Shown: piece after piece, positions 18,078 to 26,372 of the stretch | How the letters are laid out: the number at the start of each line of letters is the position of its first letter | Numbering within the stretch: the stretch's first letter is position 1 | Assembly: GCA_947454235.1 (NCBI GenBank) | Contig: CANGIY010000009.1 | Span: 1-64,000 of the forward strand | Source of the DNA: Chitinophagaceae bacterium | Lineage (GTDB): Bacteria > Bacteroidota > Bacteroidia > Chitinophagales > Chitinophagaceae | Length of the DNA: 64,000 nt | Direction: 5' to 3' | Notes under the pieces: generated by a model | Seen by the model: only the letters and a program-made list of their open reading frames with translations | Told to the model about the DNA's origin: nothing | Databases searched by the model: none | Translations under genes and position numbers: made by a program

Positions 18078-19916
18078 TGGTCTGCCGTTGAGTTCGGCTA
18101 GTCGGTTGCGGGCTATTTGAATGAGTGTACTACCCGGGTAGTCTATGATAAGTTGTTCGTATAGTTTTTTCGCTTCTTCTTTTTTCCCAAAGTTGTTGAG
18201 CGATATTTCAGCTTCCATCAGAATGGCATCATCAGCTAGAACGTCTTGTCCGTATTTTTCGACAATTAATTTCAACCACACCATTGCTTTTTCGAAATTG
18301 TGGTGTTTAACGGCAATTTTGGCGTGCTGCATCAGGATATCGTCGTTGAGTGGGTGCTTCGGAAAAGCCTGTGCAATGCTATCGAGCAGTACTTCAGATA
18401 ACGAGTCTTTATTTTCAGACAGCAACAAACCTGCATAAGCAAACCGACTGAGTGGAATATAGAAACTGTCTTCAACGTTTTCGGTGATTTGAACTGACAG
18501 CAACAATGCGTCGTTGGCTATAAGTTCGGAGGTTGATGCTTTTAAGACATGTAATAAAAACTGGGCATATTCAAAGTCGCCGCGGTAGTAAGCAAGTTTT
18601 GCGTTTTTGAAGCGCGCCATTTCACCCAGAAAATCTTGTTTAAAATCTTTATCGACCTGGCTGTATAATAGGGAGGCATCCCATATTTTACCTTTAATTA
18701 AATAATAATCGCCGAGTTGGAGTTTGAAACTAGCAGCGACTTCCTTCCTAGTTTCCGGGTCATCGATTCCACGTTTCAATATTTGCATACCTCTTTCAAT
18801 GCTGTCTGCAAATTCGGTCATAACCATAGCATAATCTTCTACGAGCGGCTGGCTGTAGAATTTGGGGAAATTGTTGAAAAACTGATTGAACTGCGTTACC
18901 AAATCGGTGATTTGGGCTTTTGAGGGGTTTGGTTCGTTTTTAAGGCGGGTTAAACCTACGTTCATTTTTTCATTTCGAGCGATGGTTGTATTTGGTTTGT
19001 CTTCGCCTTTGGCTATGATATCGTCGAAGGCTTTGATGGCGAATTCATATTGTTTTGCTGCAACGGCGAGATGAGCGAAGTTGAACAGGCGAAAACCATT
19101 TTCCTGATTTCTTTCGTCGATGGCTTCCATTTGGATGAGTGCGCCATCCCAGTCGTCGCGCATGGTGTACACCCATGTGAGCATTTCGGCGAGAAATATG
19201 TTATCTGGTTCTTTTGTGATTTTAGCCACAAGGAACTTTTGACATGTTTGGATTTTAACAGGGTCATTGCCCATCCATTGCAGGAATATTGTTTTCAGGC
19301 TTTCAGGTTGCAGGAACATACGCACATTGGTTGAGAGCATAGCATCGATAGCGCTATCGAGCATACCCATTTTATTGAGCGTGTTTCCTATTTGAATGCA
19401 ATAGATTGGTGAGTTTCCGAAAATGGCTGTAGCTTTTCTATATGTTTTGAGCGCATAGGCAGGTTCGCCTGCATCGTCAAAGGCTTTTGCAATGCGTTGT
19501 GTGACGAAGTCGTCGCCATTGATTTTATTGAGTACTGTTTCAAACTGCTCGGTGGCTTTTTTGTCCTTTCCCTCCAGTTTGAGGATTTTACCGAAGTCAA
19601 TTTCGGGAACAGTTGACTGATTTGGGTTTCCGAATCTGCCTTGTGACAGAGATTCAGCCTCTTTGAATTTTTTTGCTTTTATAAGGGCGTCGAGGTATTC
19701 GTTATAAAACTTGTCGGGTGTTTTTTGGTATAGGTCTTTATAGATGGTGATGGCGCTGTCGAATTTTTGTTCACCGAGGAAACGGTGAGCTTGTTCTTCA
19801 GGGTCAACACGGGTTTCGGTTTCCATTGTTGCAGACCCTTGTGCGTGAACAGAGGTTTGCGACATGGTAAAAAACGCTGCTACTACAGCTATAAAAAGCA
19901 ACTTTGACAGACGCAT
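18075..19916 (-). CDS. Secreted tetratricopeptide-repeat protein
   Basis: 613 residues from the ATG at 19916, where a clean signal peptide begins (MRLSKLLFIAVVAAFFTMSQ to about SVHAQ). The mature protein is built from helical TPR-like pairs, for example EEQAHRFLGEQKFDSAITIYKDLY near the start and KHHNFEKAMVWLKLIVEKYG and KKEEAKKLYEQLIIDYPGST near the end. It is probably a periplasmic or outer-membrane-associated scaffold. rmuC lies upstream on the same strand but is separated by a terminator. No enzyme motif. Confidence 0.8.
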   Translation of the reverse strand: MRLSKLLFIAVVAAFFTMSQTSVHAQGSATMETETRVDPEEQAHRFLGEQKFDSAITIYKDLYQKTPDKFYNEYLDALIKAKKFKEAESLSQGRFGNPNQSTVPEIDFGKILKLEGKDKKATEQFETVLNKINGDDFVTQRIAKAFDDAGEPAYALKTYRKATAIFGNSPIYCIQIGNTLNKMGMLDSAIDAMLSTNVRMFLQPESLKTIFLQWMGNDPVKIQTCQKFLVAKITKEPDNIFLAEMLTWVYTMRDDWDGALIQMEAIDERNQENGFRLFNFAHLAVAAKQYEFAIKAFDDIIAKGEDKPNTTIARNEKMNVGLTRLKNEPNPSKAQITDLVTQFNQFFNNFPKFYSQPLVEDYAMVMTEFADSIERGMQILKRGIDDPETRKEVAASFKLQLGDYYLIKGKIWDASLLYSQVDKDFKQDFLGEMARFKNAKLAYYRGDFEYAQFLLHVLKASTSELIANDALLLSVQITENVEDSFYIPLSRFAYAGLLLSENKDSLSEVLLDSIAQAFPKHPLNDDILMQHAKIAVKHHNFEKAMVWLKLIVEKYGQDVLADDAILMEAEISLNNFGKKEEAKKLYEQLIIDYPGSTLIQIARNRLAELNGRP

Positions 19917-19977
19917 TTTTGGTTTAAGGCAGTTTTTTATCAAATGTAGGGGTAAAAGTAGCAACGTATGGTTATAA

Positions 19978-20009
19978 AAAAACTAAATTCAATTACGAAT
20001 TTAGTTTTT
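19978..20009 (-). terminator. Terminator of rmuC
   Basis: A 13 bp stem: AAAAACTAAATTC (19978-19990) with GAATTTAGTTTTT (19997-20009), six-base loop and T-run on the minus strand. Confidence 0.65.
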
Positions 20010-20034
20010 CAAAAAAAATGGAAGTAGTCTTTTA

Positions 20035-21654
20035 CTAATCGGCTTCGTCGTACAGATCGTTTGTATCTACTTCGCTCGTCATTTTAAGTTGACCGGGTGC
20101 TCCGTAGGTATCAACATTTCGCAATTGACGCTGTATAGCGCGTGTACGTTTACCAATGACGTCATCAAGTTGATTGAGACCGGTACGGATATTGATTTGT
20201 GCTTTTTCCATGAGTCCGCCGAACTGTTCAAATTCTTGTTTTACTGACGCCAAAATTTTCCATACTTCGTTTGAGCGTTGTTGGATAGCCAAAGTCTTGA
20301 AGCCCATTTGCAGGCTGTTCAGGATTGCGGCAAGCGTTGTTGGACCGGTAATAATGATTTTATAATTTCTTTGAAGCTCTTCCAGTAAGCTAGCTCTACG
20401 CACTACTTCTCCGTAAATGCCTTCAAAAGGAAGGAACATGATTCCGAAGTCGGTAGTATATGGCGTGTCGATGTATTTTTCGTGGATATCTGCTGCGGTT
20501 TTCTTGATAGCCATTTCCAGCATTTTTTGAGCAAGTTCAATTTTGAACTGGTCGCCTGTTTCGTAAGCTGTTTGAAGTTCTTCGTAAACTTCTTTAGGGA
20601 ATTTGGCACCGATAGGTAACCAAACAGTACTTTGGTTTTCATCGCGACCCGGAAGGCGGATTGCGTATTCAACTGCTTCGTGTCCACCGTTTTTGGTAAC
20701 TACGTTGGCAGCGTATTGTTCAGGTGCAAGTATTTGTTCGAGCAACATTGAAAGTTGCATTTCGCCGATACCGCCTCTCATTTTTACGTTTGACAATACT
20801 TTTTTGAGCCCGCCCAAGTCTTTTGCGATGCCTTGCATTTCACCCAAACCTTTTTGTACTTGTTCGAGTTGGCGACCCACCATATCAAAACTTTGTCCGA
20901 GGCGTTCGTTCAATGTTTTTTGGAGTTTTTCGTCGACAGTAACTCTGATTTGGTCGAGTTTTTTCTCTGTGCTATCAACAAGGCGGTTTTGTTTTTCTTC
21001 GAGCAGTACAAATTTGTCTCTTTGCAGGTTATTGAAAGAGTCTACGTTTTTCTCGAAGCTGTGTTGGAAGTTGTTGATTGATGAATGTAGTGTTTCACGA
21101 ACAAGTTCGTTTTCAGTACGTGCCTGAACAGAGATGTTGTTCAGTTTTTCTTCTACTTTATTAGTTATGCGTTCAAGTTGATCAGCTGTTTTAGCAGTCA
21201 TTTCTTTTTGTTCAGCCTTGAGCTCGTCGAATTTAGATTTGAGTTCAACGGTGAAGTCTTTGAAACCTACGTATAATGATTCACGGTTGGCGCCTTGATT
21301 TTCGTCGAGGCGTTTAGCGAACGAGTCGATTTTTTCGTAGAGCGTTGCGTTTACTTTGTCAAGTGCATTTTGGTTTTGGGTTGCAATTGAGTTGAGTGTT
21401 TGCGCAAATTCAGTTTTGAAAGTACTCAACGTTTTAGCGAGCTCATCGCGGTTTTGTTTTACCGTGGTATTTACCTCATCGCGATTGGTTTTGAATTCGT
21501 TTTTGAGGTTTGCTTCCAGTTTAGCAATAGTACTTGCGAGTTGTTCAAGTTCTTTACTGTTACTTGAACTTTGTGCACCGCGTGGGCGGAATACGAAGTG
21601 AAGTACAACGCTTGCCACCATAAGTGCCAGCATGAGGATGTAATCAAATCCCAT
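20035..21654 (-). CDS. rmuC: DNA recombination protein RmuC
   Basis: 539 residues. An N-terminal membrane segment (about 3-22) is followed by a long coiled coil (about 30-230, many Lys/Glu/Leu heptads) and then the conserved RmuC nuclease-like domain, with MRGGIGEMQLSMLLEQIL, AIRLPGRDENQSTVWLPIGAKFP and TDFGIMFLPFEGIYGEVVRR. RmuC suppresses inversions between short repeats in E. coli and is thought to act on DNA as a membrane-anchored nuclease of the PD-(D/E)XK kind. It is a single-gene unit. Confidence 0.92.
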   Translation of the reverse strand: MGFDYILMLALMVASVVLHFVFRPRGAQSSSNSKELEQLASTIAKLEANLKNEFKTNRDEVNTTVKQNRDELAKTLSTFKTEFAQTLNSIATQNQNALDKVNATLYEKIDSFAKRLDENQGANRESLYVGFKDFTVELKSKFDELKAEQKEMTAKTADQLERITNKVEEKLNNISVQARTENELVRETLHSSINNFQHSFEKNVDSFNNLQRDKFVLLEEKQNRLVDSTEKKLDQIRVTVDEKLQKTLNERLGQSFDMVGRQLEQVQKGLGEMQGIAKDLGGLKKVLSNVKMRGGIGEMQLSMLLEQILAPEQYAANVVTKNGGHEAVEYAIRLPGRDENQSTVWLPIGAKFPKEVYEELQTAYETGDQFKIELAQKMLEMAIKKTAADIHEKYIDTPYTTDFGIMFLPFEGIYGEVVRRASLLEELQRNYKIIITGPTTLAAILNSLQMGFKTLAIQQRSNEVWKILASVKQEFEQFGGLMEKAQINIRTGLNQLDDVIGKRTRAIQRQLRNVDTYGAPGQLKMTSEVDTNDLYDEAD

Positions 21655-21826
21655 ATCTATGGTTTATTTTTTGAATTTCAATACAAAGTACGACGAATGT
21701 GAAAGGGCATTAAAAAAAAGTTAGTCAGGCGATGTGGATAACCTCGTTAATAACAGCTGCTTTTGTGTGGACAATTGCGAAATTGTTTGTAAAAAATATT
21801 CGACATGAAATGACTAAAAATAGTTA

Positions 21827-21834
21827 TAAATTTG
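21827..21834 (+). promoter_or_regulatory. -7 box TAAATTTG
   Basis: TAAATTTG in the context TATAAATTTGCCGCAAAA, 17 bases before the lipoprotein ATG at 21852. No clear -33 TTG. Confidence 0.5.
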
Positions 21835-21851
21835 CCGCAAAACAGAATAAA

Positions 21852-22268
21852 ATGAAAAAACAATTTCTTTTTGTAGCTGGCGCAGCGATACTTTTCGCGA
21901 GCAGTTGCGGTAGTAAGAACGAAGGACAAGAGCAAAATCAGCAAAAGTCTATCGATTCTGCAGTAAATGCACAGGTTGCAGCGAAGGCTGATTCGATGAA
22001 GAAAGTTAACGACTCTATGGTGAACGCTGAAGCTGCTGCTAAAGCTAAAGAAATGGAGAAAGAGAACGAGAAAGCCGGAGAAAAGAAACATTCAAATGAG
22101 CATGGTGGCAAGAAAGTAGTAAAAGAATCTACACCAACACCACCTCCTCCCCCACCACCGCCACCACCAGCACCGGGCGGATTGCGTGGTCACTCAGATC
22201 AAAACCAATCTACACCTAAACCGGGTGGCGGATTGCGTTCACATGCTGACCAAAACATCAAAAAGTAA
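21852..22268 (+). CDS. Proline-rich lipoprotein, function unknown
   Basis: 138 residues from the ATG at 21852. The signal peptide ends in a lipobox-like LFASSC, giving lipidation at about C19. The mature part has an Ala/Lys/Glu helical stretch with repeated DSM and AAKA words, then an uninterrupted run of ten prolines after TPTP, then two copies of a Gly-rich motif (GGLRGHSDQNQ and GGLRSHADQN). An earlier in-frame ATG at 21732 would hide the lipobox and is less likely. It may be a cell-envelope spacer protein. Confidence 0.7.
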   Translation: MKKQFLFVAGAAILFASSCGSKNEGQEQNQQKSIDSAVNAQVAAKADSMKKVNDSMVNAEAAAKAKEMEKENEKAGEKKHSNEHGGKKVVKESTPTPPPPPPPPPPAPGGLRGHSDQNQSTPKPGGGLRSHADQNIKK

Positions 22269-22285
22269 TTTTCGATTTTTGATAG

Positions 22286-22322
22286 AAAAGGAGACTGTTT
22301 CGAGAGGGACAGTCTCCTTTTC
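22286..22322 (+). terminator. Terminator of the lipoprotein gene
   Basis: AAAAGGAGACTGT (22286-22298) pairs with ACAGTCTCCTTTT (22309-22321), a 13 bp stem. Confidence 0.75.
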
Positions 22323-22347
22323 GTTTCATGTACTTTTGAATAGGAAA

Positions 22348-22375
22348 TTGCAGTTACAATATTTTTTTAATTTTG
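22348..22375 (+). promoter_or_regulatory. Promoter TTG-N17-TAATTTTG
   Basis: TTG at 22348-22350 and TAATTTTG at 22368-22375, 18 bases before the GTG start at 22394. Confidence 0.6.
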
Positions 22376-22393
22376 ACGTTGTAACTATTAATT

Positions 22394-23254
22394 GTGAGAA
22401 GAATCAAGCAGATATTACTTGTAGCGTTTGGGTTGTTGCCATTTTGTAGCAATGGGCAAACATATTTTACCACTACTGAATACGGGCTTTCGGTAGGTGC
22501 CTCTCAGTATTTTGGTGATTTGAATGAGCATTATGGATTTAATACGCTCTCACCTGCCTATGGTGCTTTCATTAGGAAGCATTTGAATGCCTATATTTCG
22601 GTAAAAATATGTGGAGCGGCATCGAGCCTGAGCTATGATGATAAATACAATACAAATCCATTTGAGAAGCAGCGCAATTTGAATTTTGGGACTGATTTGT
22701 ATGAGGGCACGTTGCAGGCTGAATTTAATTTTTTCAAGTTTGTTACAGGAAACGATGATTACAGGTTTACCCCCTACCTTACAGGTGGTATAGGTGCTTT
22801 TTATTATAACCCGTACACTACTTACAGGGGAGTGAAGTACTACCTTAAAGACATAGGCACAGAGGGCCAGAATAATGGTTATGAAAACAGAAAGTACAGT
22901 AATTTTGCTATGTGTTTTCCGGTAGGTGCCGGTATTAAATACTGGATGAGGGCGGGGTTGAACTTATCGCTTGAAATAGCAGACAGATTTACTACAACAG
23001 ATTATATTGATGACGTGAGCACGACCTATGTTGATATGACTAGTGCTGACAGTAAAAATATTTCACCGATTACAAAGGCACTGGCTGACAGAAGCCAGGA
23101 ACAAGGTGGTGTTGCACTGGGAAGGCCAGGAAAACAGAGGGGCAATAACAGCAGTTTCGACCAATATTTGACGGCGACTTTCAGTGTGTCGTGGCATTTT
23201 ACGACATATAGGTGTCCACAAGCGCTGAAATATGATATGATAAGAACGTACTAG
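22394..23254 (+). CDS. DUF6089 family outer-membrane beta-barrel protein
   Basis: 286 residues, GTG start, signal peptide ending in FCSNGQ. The family pattern is visible: EYGLSVGASQYFGDLNEHYGF near the start, an aromatic-rich strand series in which RFTPYLTGGIGAFYYNP stands out, FPVGAGIKYWMRAGLNLSLEIADRFTTTDYIDDVSTTYVD, and a final YLTATFSVSWHF strand. These barrels are restricted to Bacteroidota and have no known function. I chose GTG because no nearer ATG keeps the signal peptide. Confidence 0.8.
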   Translation: MRRIKQILLVAFGLLPFCSNGQTYFTTTEYGLSVGASQYFGDLNEHYGFNTLSPAYGAFIRKHLNAYISVKICGAASSLSYDDKYNTNPFEKQRNLNFGTDLYEGTLQAEFNFFKFVTGNDDYRFTPYLTGGIGAFYYNPYTTYRGVKYYLKDIGTEGQNNGYENRKYSNFAMCFPVGAGIKYWMRAGLNLSLEIADRFTTTDYIDDVSTTYVDMTSADSKNISPITKALADRSQEQGGVALGRPGKQRGNNSSFDQYLTATFSVSWHFTTYRCPQALKYDMIRTY

Positions 23255-23280
23255 ATTGATTTGAATGCATATAAAAACGA

Positions 23281-23307
23281 AAAAGGTTGCCAAACGGCAA
23301 CCTTTTT
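23281..23307. terminator. Bidirectional terminator
   Basis: AAAAGGTTGCC (23281-23291) pairs with GGCAACCTTTT (23296-23306), loop AAAC, with A-run on one side and T-run on the other. It serves the convergent DUF6089 and DUF349 genes. Confidence 0.75.
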
Positions 23308-23326
23308 GATTTATTGGAAGTATGAT

Positions 23327-24916
23327 TTATTCAGTTGGTTTGTTTTCGCCTTCTTTTCTTTGACGTTCTTGCTCTTCAACGAATTTGAGTTCGTCTTGTC
23401 CGGCAGAGAGTTTTTCGTGGAGGCGTTTCAATTTTGTTTTACAGTCGTTGATAAGCACTGTAAGGTGATCGCGCAATTCATTGGCTTTTTTACCATCGGT
23501 AACGTTAGCGAGAGAATTTTCGAAGTCAGCAAGTTTTTCTTCTTCGATCGCGATTTCCTGTTGCATTTTGTACACCAGCGAATGCGCTTGTTCAGTGCGT
23601 TGAGAGCGTTGTGTTTCAGCGTGCACTTTACGTTGTTCGCGATTTGAGTCTTTGCGCGCGAAGAAGTGTTTACGTGCAGCGATGAAAGTTTCCCAAATTG
23701 GTTGATGGTGTTCTTTTGCAACCGGACCAATTTTTTTCCATTCGTCGAACAGACGGTTCATTTCAACTGTAACCTCTCCCCAGCGGCTTGAATTTTTGAT
23801 TTCCTCAGCTTTTTTAACGAGCGCTGATTTCAGTTGGTAGTTTGCTTCGTGAACGGCTTTTACTTTGTCGAGGTGTTGTCTTCTATTTTCGAAGAAAAAC
23901 TCCTGTGCGGTTGTGAAGCGTTTCCAAAGTTCTTCACCTTTTTCTGCCATTAACCTGCCAGCTTTTTTCCATTCATCCATGAGTGCGGCGTAAGCTTGTG
24001 CCGTAGCATTCCATTCTGTACTGTCTTTAAGCGCCTCAGCGCGTTCAACAATACTGATTTTTACGGTATAGCTTGCTTCTTGTTCAGCCTGAACAAGGTT
24101 GTAGTGTGCCTTTTTACGATCGTAGAAAGTATTTTTTGCGGTCATGATACGCTGCCACAACTCTTCATTTTTGCGTGGTAGTGTTCTGCCGATTGTTTTC
24201 CATTTTTCAATGATTTTCTGGAATTCTTCGGTAGCGCTTTTCCAGTTTTCAGAGTTTGCCAAAGATTCAGCCAACTCAGCCAATTCTATTTTAAGGTCAA
24301 GATTCTGGAGGAAGTCTTTTTCTTCATCATCCTGGTGTGCGCGTTTTTTGTCGAAGAACTTTTGTTTAGCTGCTTCGATTCGATTCCAGAGTTCGTCGTT
24401 TTTAATTTTATTGACGTACCCCGTTTGTTTCCATTTATCGGTGATGTCTTTATAAGCTTGTGTTGTTTCTTTCCATTGGTCGCTATCAGCAAGACTTTCA
24501 GCCTGTTCAACAATTTCGAGTTTAGCTTTAATGTTTGCTTCTTCAAGAATGCTGATTGCTTTATCCCATTCGTTGACCATTACTGCGAGGTTTTCGAAAT
24601 CGCCTAGAGCAGTACCTGTTGCCAGGAAGTCTTTGTAATGATTGATACGATCGGCGAACTTCATTTTATCTTCAGTGTTCTGCCATTCGGTTTCAATTTC
24701 TTTCAGTTTTGCGACGTTAGTGTTGAATTTTTCAATGAGGTTTTTAAAAATGGTTTCTGCATTTTCATCATTCACTGCTGCAATCACACGTTCTTTAATA
24801 AGGGGTCTCTCACACAAGGTAATAACACCATTTTCATCCAATTTAAACAATTCTTTCCCTGGAAAACTAAGTTCTTCCCACCATGAAATAATGTTGTTTG
24901 CCTGTTCCGCTGCCAT
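23327..24916 (-). CDS. DUF349 repeat protein
   Basis: 529 residues, almost wholly helical and highly charged. At least four DUF349 units of about 70 residues can be followed by the spaced pattern W-K-x-x-x-x-x-Y/F...W-K-x-x-G...LW-x-R/F (for example WKETTQAYKDITDKWKQTG, WKSATEEFQKIIEKWKTIG, WNATAQAYAALMDEWKKAG and WGEVTVEMNRLFDEWKKIG). The C-terminal 100 residues form a coiled coil. The family is common in Bacteroidota and Actinobacteria; its role is unknown. A TACTTTTG box on the minus strand at 25036-25043 may be its promoter. Confidence 0.88.
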   Translation of the reverse strand: MAAEQANNIISWWEELSFPGKELFKLDENGVITLCERPLIKERVIAAVNDENAETIFKNLIEKFNTNVAKLKEIETEWQNTEDKMKFADRINHYKDFLATGTALGDFENLAVMVNEWDKAISILEEANIKAKLEIVEQAESLADSDQWKETTQAYKDITDKWKQTGYVNKIKNDELWNRIEAAKQKFFDKKRAHQDDEEKDFLQNLDLKIELAELAESLANSENWKSATEEFQKIIEKWKTIGRTLPRKNEELWQRIMTAKNTFYDRKKAHYNLVQAEQEASYTVKISIVERAEALKDSTEWNATAQAYAALMDEWKKAGRLMAEKGEELWKRFTTAQEFFFENRRQHLDKVKAVHEANYQLKSALVKKAEEIKNSSRWGEVTVEMNRLFDEWKKIGPVAKEHHQPIWETFIAARKHFFARKDSNREQRKVHAETQRSQRTEQAHSLVYKMQQEIAIEEEKLADFENSLANVTDGKKANELRDHLTVLINDCKTKLKRLHEKLSAGQDELKFVEEQERQRKEGENKPTE

Positions 24917-25130
24917 AGATAACGATTTAGTCTAAGTAGTTAGTAATGCAATGATAAAGCTAATATTTTATTTGTTATAACAGTTACGCCACGAGATTGA
25001 TAAATTTTCGATTAAAATTAAACAATAACCGATTTCAAAAGTAACAAAGTCTGTTAAGAATTAGAATTGAATTATGTGGGAAAAATAGATAAAGCAAGTG
25101 AAAGAGGTCAAAAAATAGATTTTGGGTACA

Positions 25131-25157
25131 AAAAAAGGGTCGGCAACGAGCCGACCC
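25131..25157 (-). terminator. Terminator of gcvT
   Basis: GGGTCGG (25137-25143) pairs with CCGACCC (25151-25157); on the minus strand a run of seven T follows. Confidence 0.75.
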
Positions 25158-25180
25158 CCAGAAAAAGTTGATGTGTGGAA

Positions 25181-26269
25181 TTAAGCTACGAAAGGAAGTT
25201 TTGTTACCTGTGCTTTAATTGCTTTATCGCGGATGGAAATGAAAATATCAGCACCATCTTTGGCATTTTCAGTAGTTACATACGCAAGTCCGATAGCTTT
25301 ACCCAATGTTGGTGATTGAGTACCTGAAGTAACGACACCTATTTCGTTTCCGGCTGCATCTTGAACTTTATAGCCATGGCGAGGGATACCTCTGTCGACC
25401 ATATTAAAGCCAACAAGTTTGCGAGCAGTACCATTTGTTTTGTGGCCTTCGATGTGTGCACGATTGGTAAAATCTTTTGTGAATTTTGTGATCCAACCAA
25501 GACCAGCTTCTATTGGGCTAGTTGTATCGTCGATATCGTTACCATAGAGGCAGAAACCTTTTTCGAGGCGGAGTGTATCGCGAGCTGCGAGACCGATAGG
25601 CATGATGCCACCTTCTTTACCAGCTTCGAATACAGCATTCCAAATTTTATCGGCATTGTCAGCACTGTCTTCGAAGTATATTTCAACACCACCAGCACCA
25701 GTATAACCGGTAGCACTTACAATAACGTTAGGAATGCCTGCGAAAGTACCTTTTGCGAAGGTGTAGTATTTAAGGTTTACCAAATCCATGTCGGTAAGTT
25801 TTTGCATGTATTCAGTTGCTTTAGGACCTTGAACGGCTAGCAAACCTGTTTTAGGGCTGATGTTGTGCATTTCCACATTTTTAGTGTTGTGGCTGCTAAT
25901 CCAATTCCAGTCTTTATCAATATTTGAAGCGTTAACAACGAGCATGTAAGTTTTATTTTGTTCGATGCAGTAAACGAGCAAATCGTCAACAATACCGCCG
26001 TCGTTGTTAGGTAAGCATGAATACTGAGCTTTTCCGTCCGTAAGCTTAGATGCATCATTAGTGGTTACCCTTTGGATAAGGTCGAGTGCATTTTCGCCTT
26101 TAAGAATGAATTCACCCATGTGACTTACATCAAAAACACCTGCATTGTTTCTAACGGCATGATGTTCTTCGTTGATGCCTATGTAAGAAATTGGCATGTT
26201 GAAACCGGCAAATTCAGCCATTTTCGCACCGAGTGCAATGTGTTTTTCTGTAAATGGAGTGTTATTCAT
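25181..26269 (-). CDS. gcvT: Aminomethyltransferase GcvT (glycine cleavage T protein)
   Basis: 362 residues from the ATG at 26269. Transfers the methylamine carbon of glycine from the H-protein to tetrahydrofolate. Typical features are [29 protein letters not shown] with the conserved aspartate, [12 protein letters not shown], and [16 protein letters not shown]. The C-terminal barrel domain ends in the usual way. gcvH and gcvP are elsewhere. The start with [17 protein letters not shown] fits the family; nine further upstream residues in frame do not. Confidence 0.93.
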   Translation of the reverse strand: MNNTPFTEKHIALGAKMAEFAGFNMPISYIGINEEHHAVRNNAGVFDVSHMGEFILKGENALDLIQRVTTNDASKLTDGKAQYSCLPNNDGGIVDDLLVYCIEQNKTYMLVVNASNIDKDWNWISSHNTKNVEMHNISPKTGLLAVQGPKATEYMQKLTDMDLVNLKYYTFAKGTFAGIPNVIVSATGYTGAGGVEIYFEDSADNADKIWNAVFEAGKEGGIMPIGLAARDTLRLEKGFCLYGNDIDDTTSPIEAGLGWITKFTKDFTNRAHIEGHKTNGTARKLVGFNMVDRGIPRHGYKVQDAAGNEIGVVTSGTQSPTLGKAIGLAYVTTENAKDGADIFISIRDKAIKAQVTKLPFVA

Positions 26270-26293
26270 TGTTATGGAATTGAAAGTTTGTCG

Positions 26294-26301
26294 CAAAAGT
26301 A
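26294..26301 (-). promoter_or_regulatory. -7 box TACTTTTG of gcvT
   Basis: TACTTTTG on the minus strand, 24 bases before the ATG at 26269. Confidence 0.5.
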
Positions 26302-26372
26302 AAAGGATTATTTTGAAATTTTCGGTATTCGAAATGAAGGTTCAGAAAAGCTTGTGCTTTAATATTGCAGTT

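Noticed and set aside
13000-19000. Gene orientation as support for an origin near 15 kb
   Set aside because: Genes on both sides point toward the spacer, opposite to the usual bias, and G versus C counts on sampled lines were mixed; I did not use either as evidence.
20603-21127. Open frame of 174 codons opposite rmuC
   Set aside because: Ser/Cys/Phe-rich mirror of a coiled-coil gene; no start signals or homology pattern.
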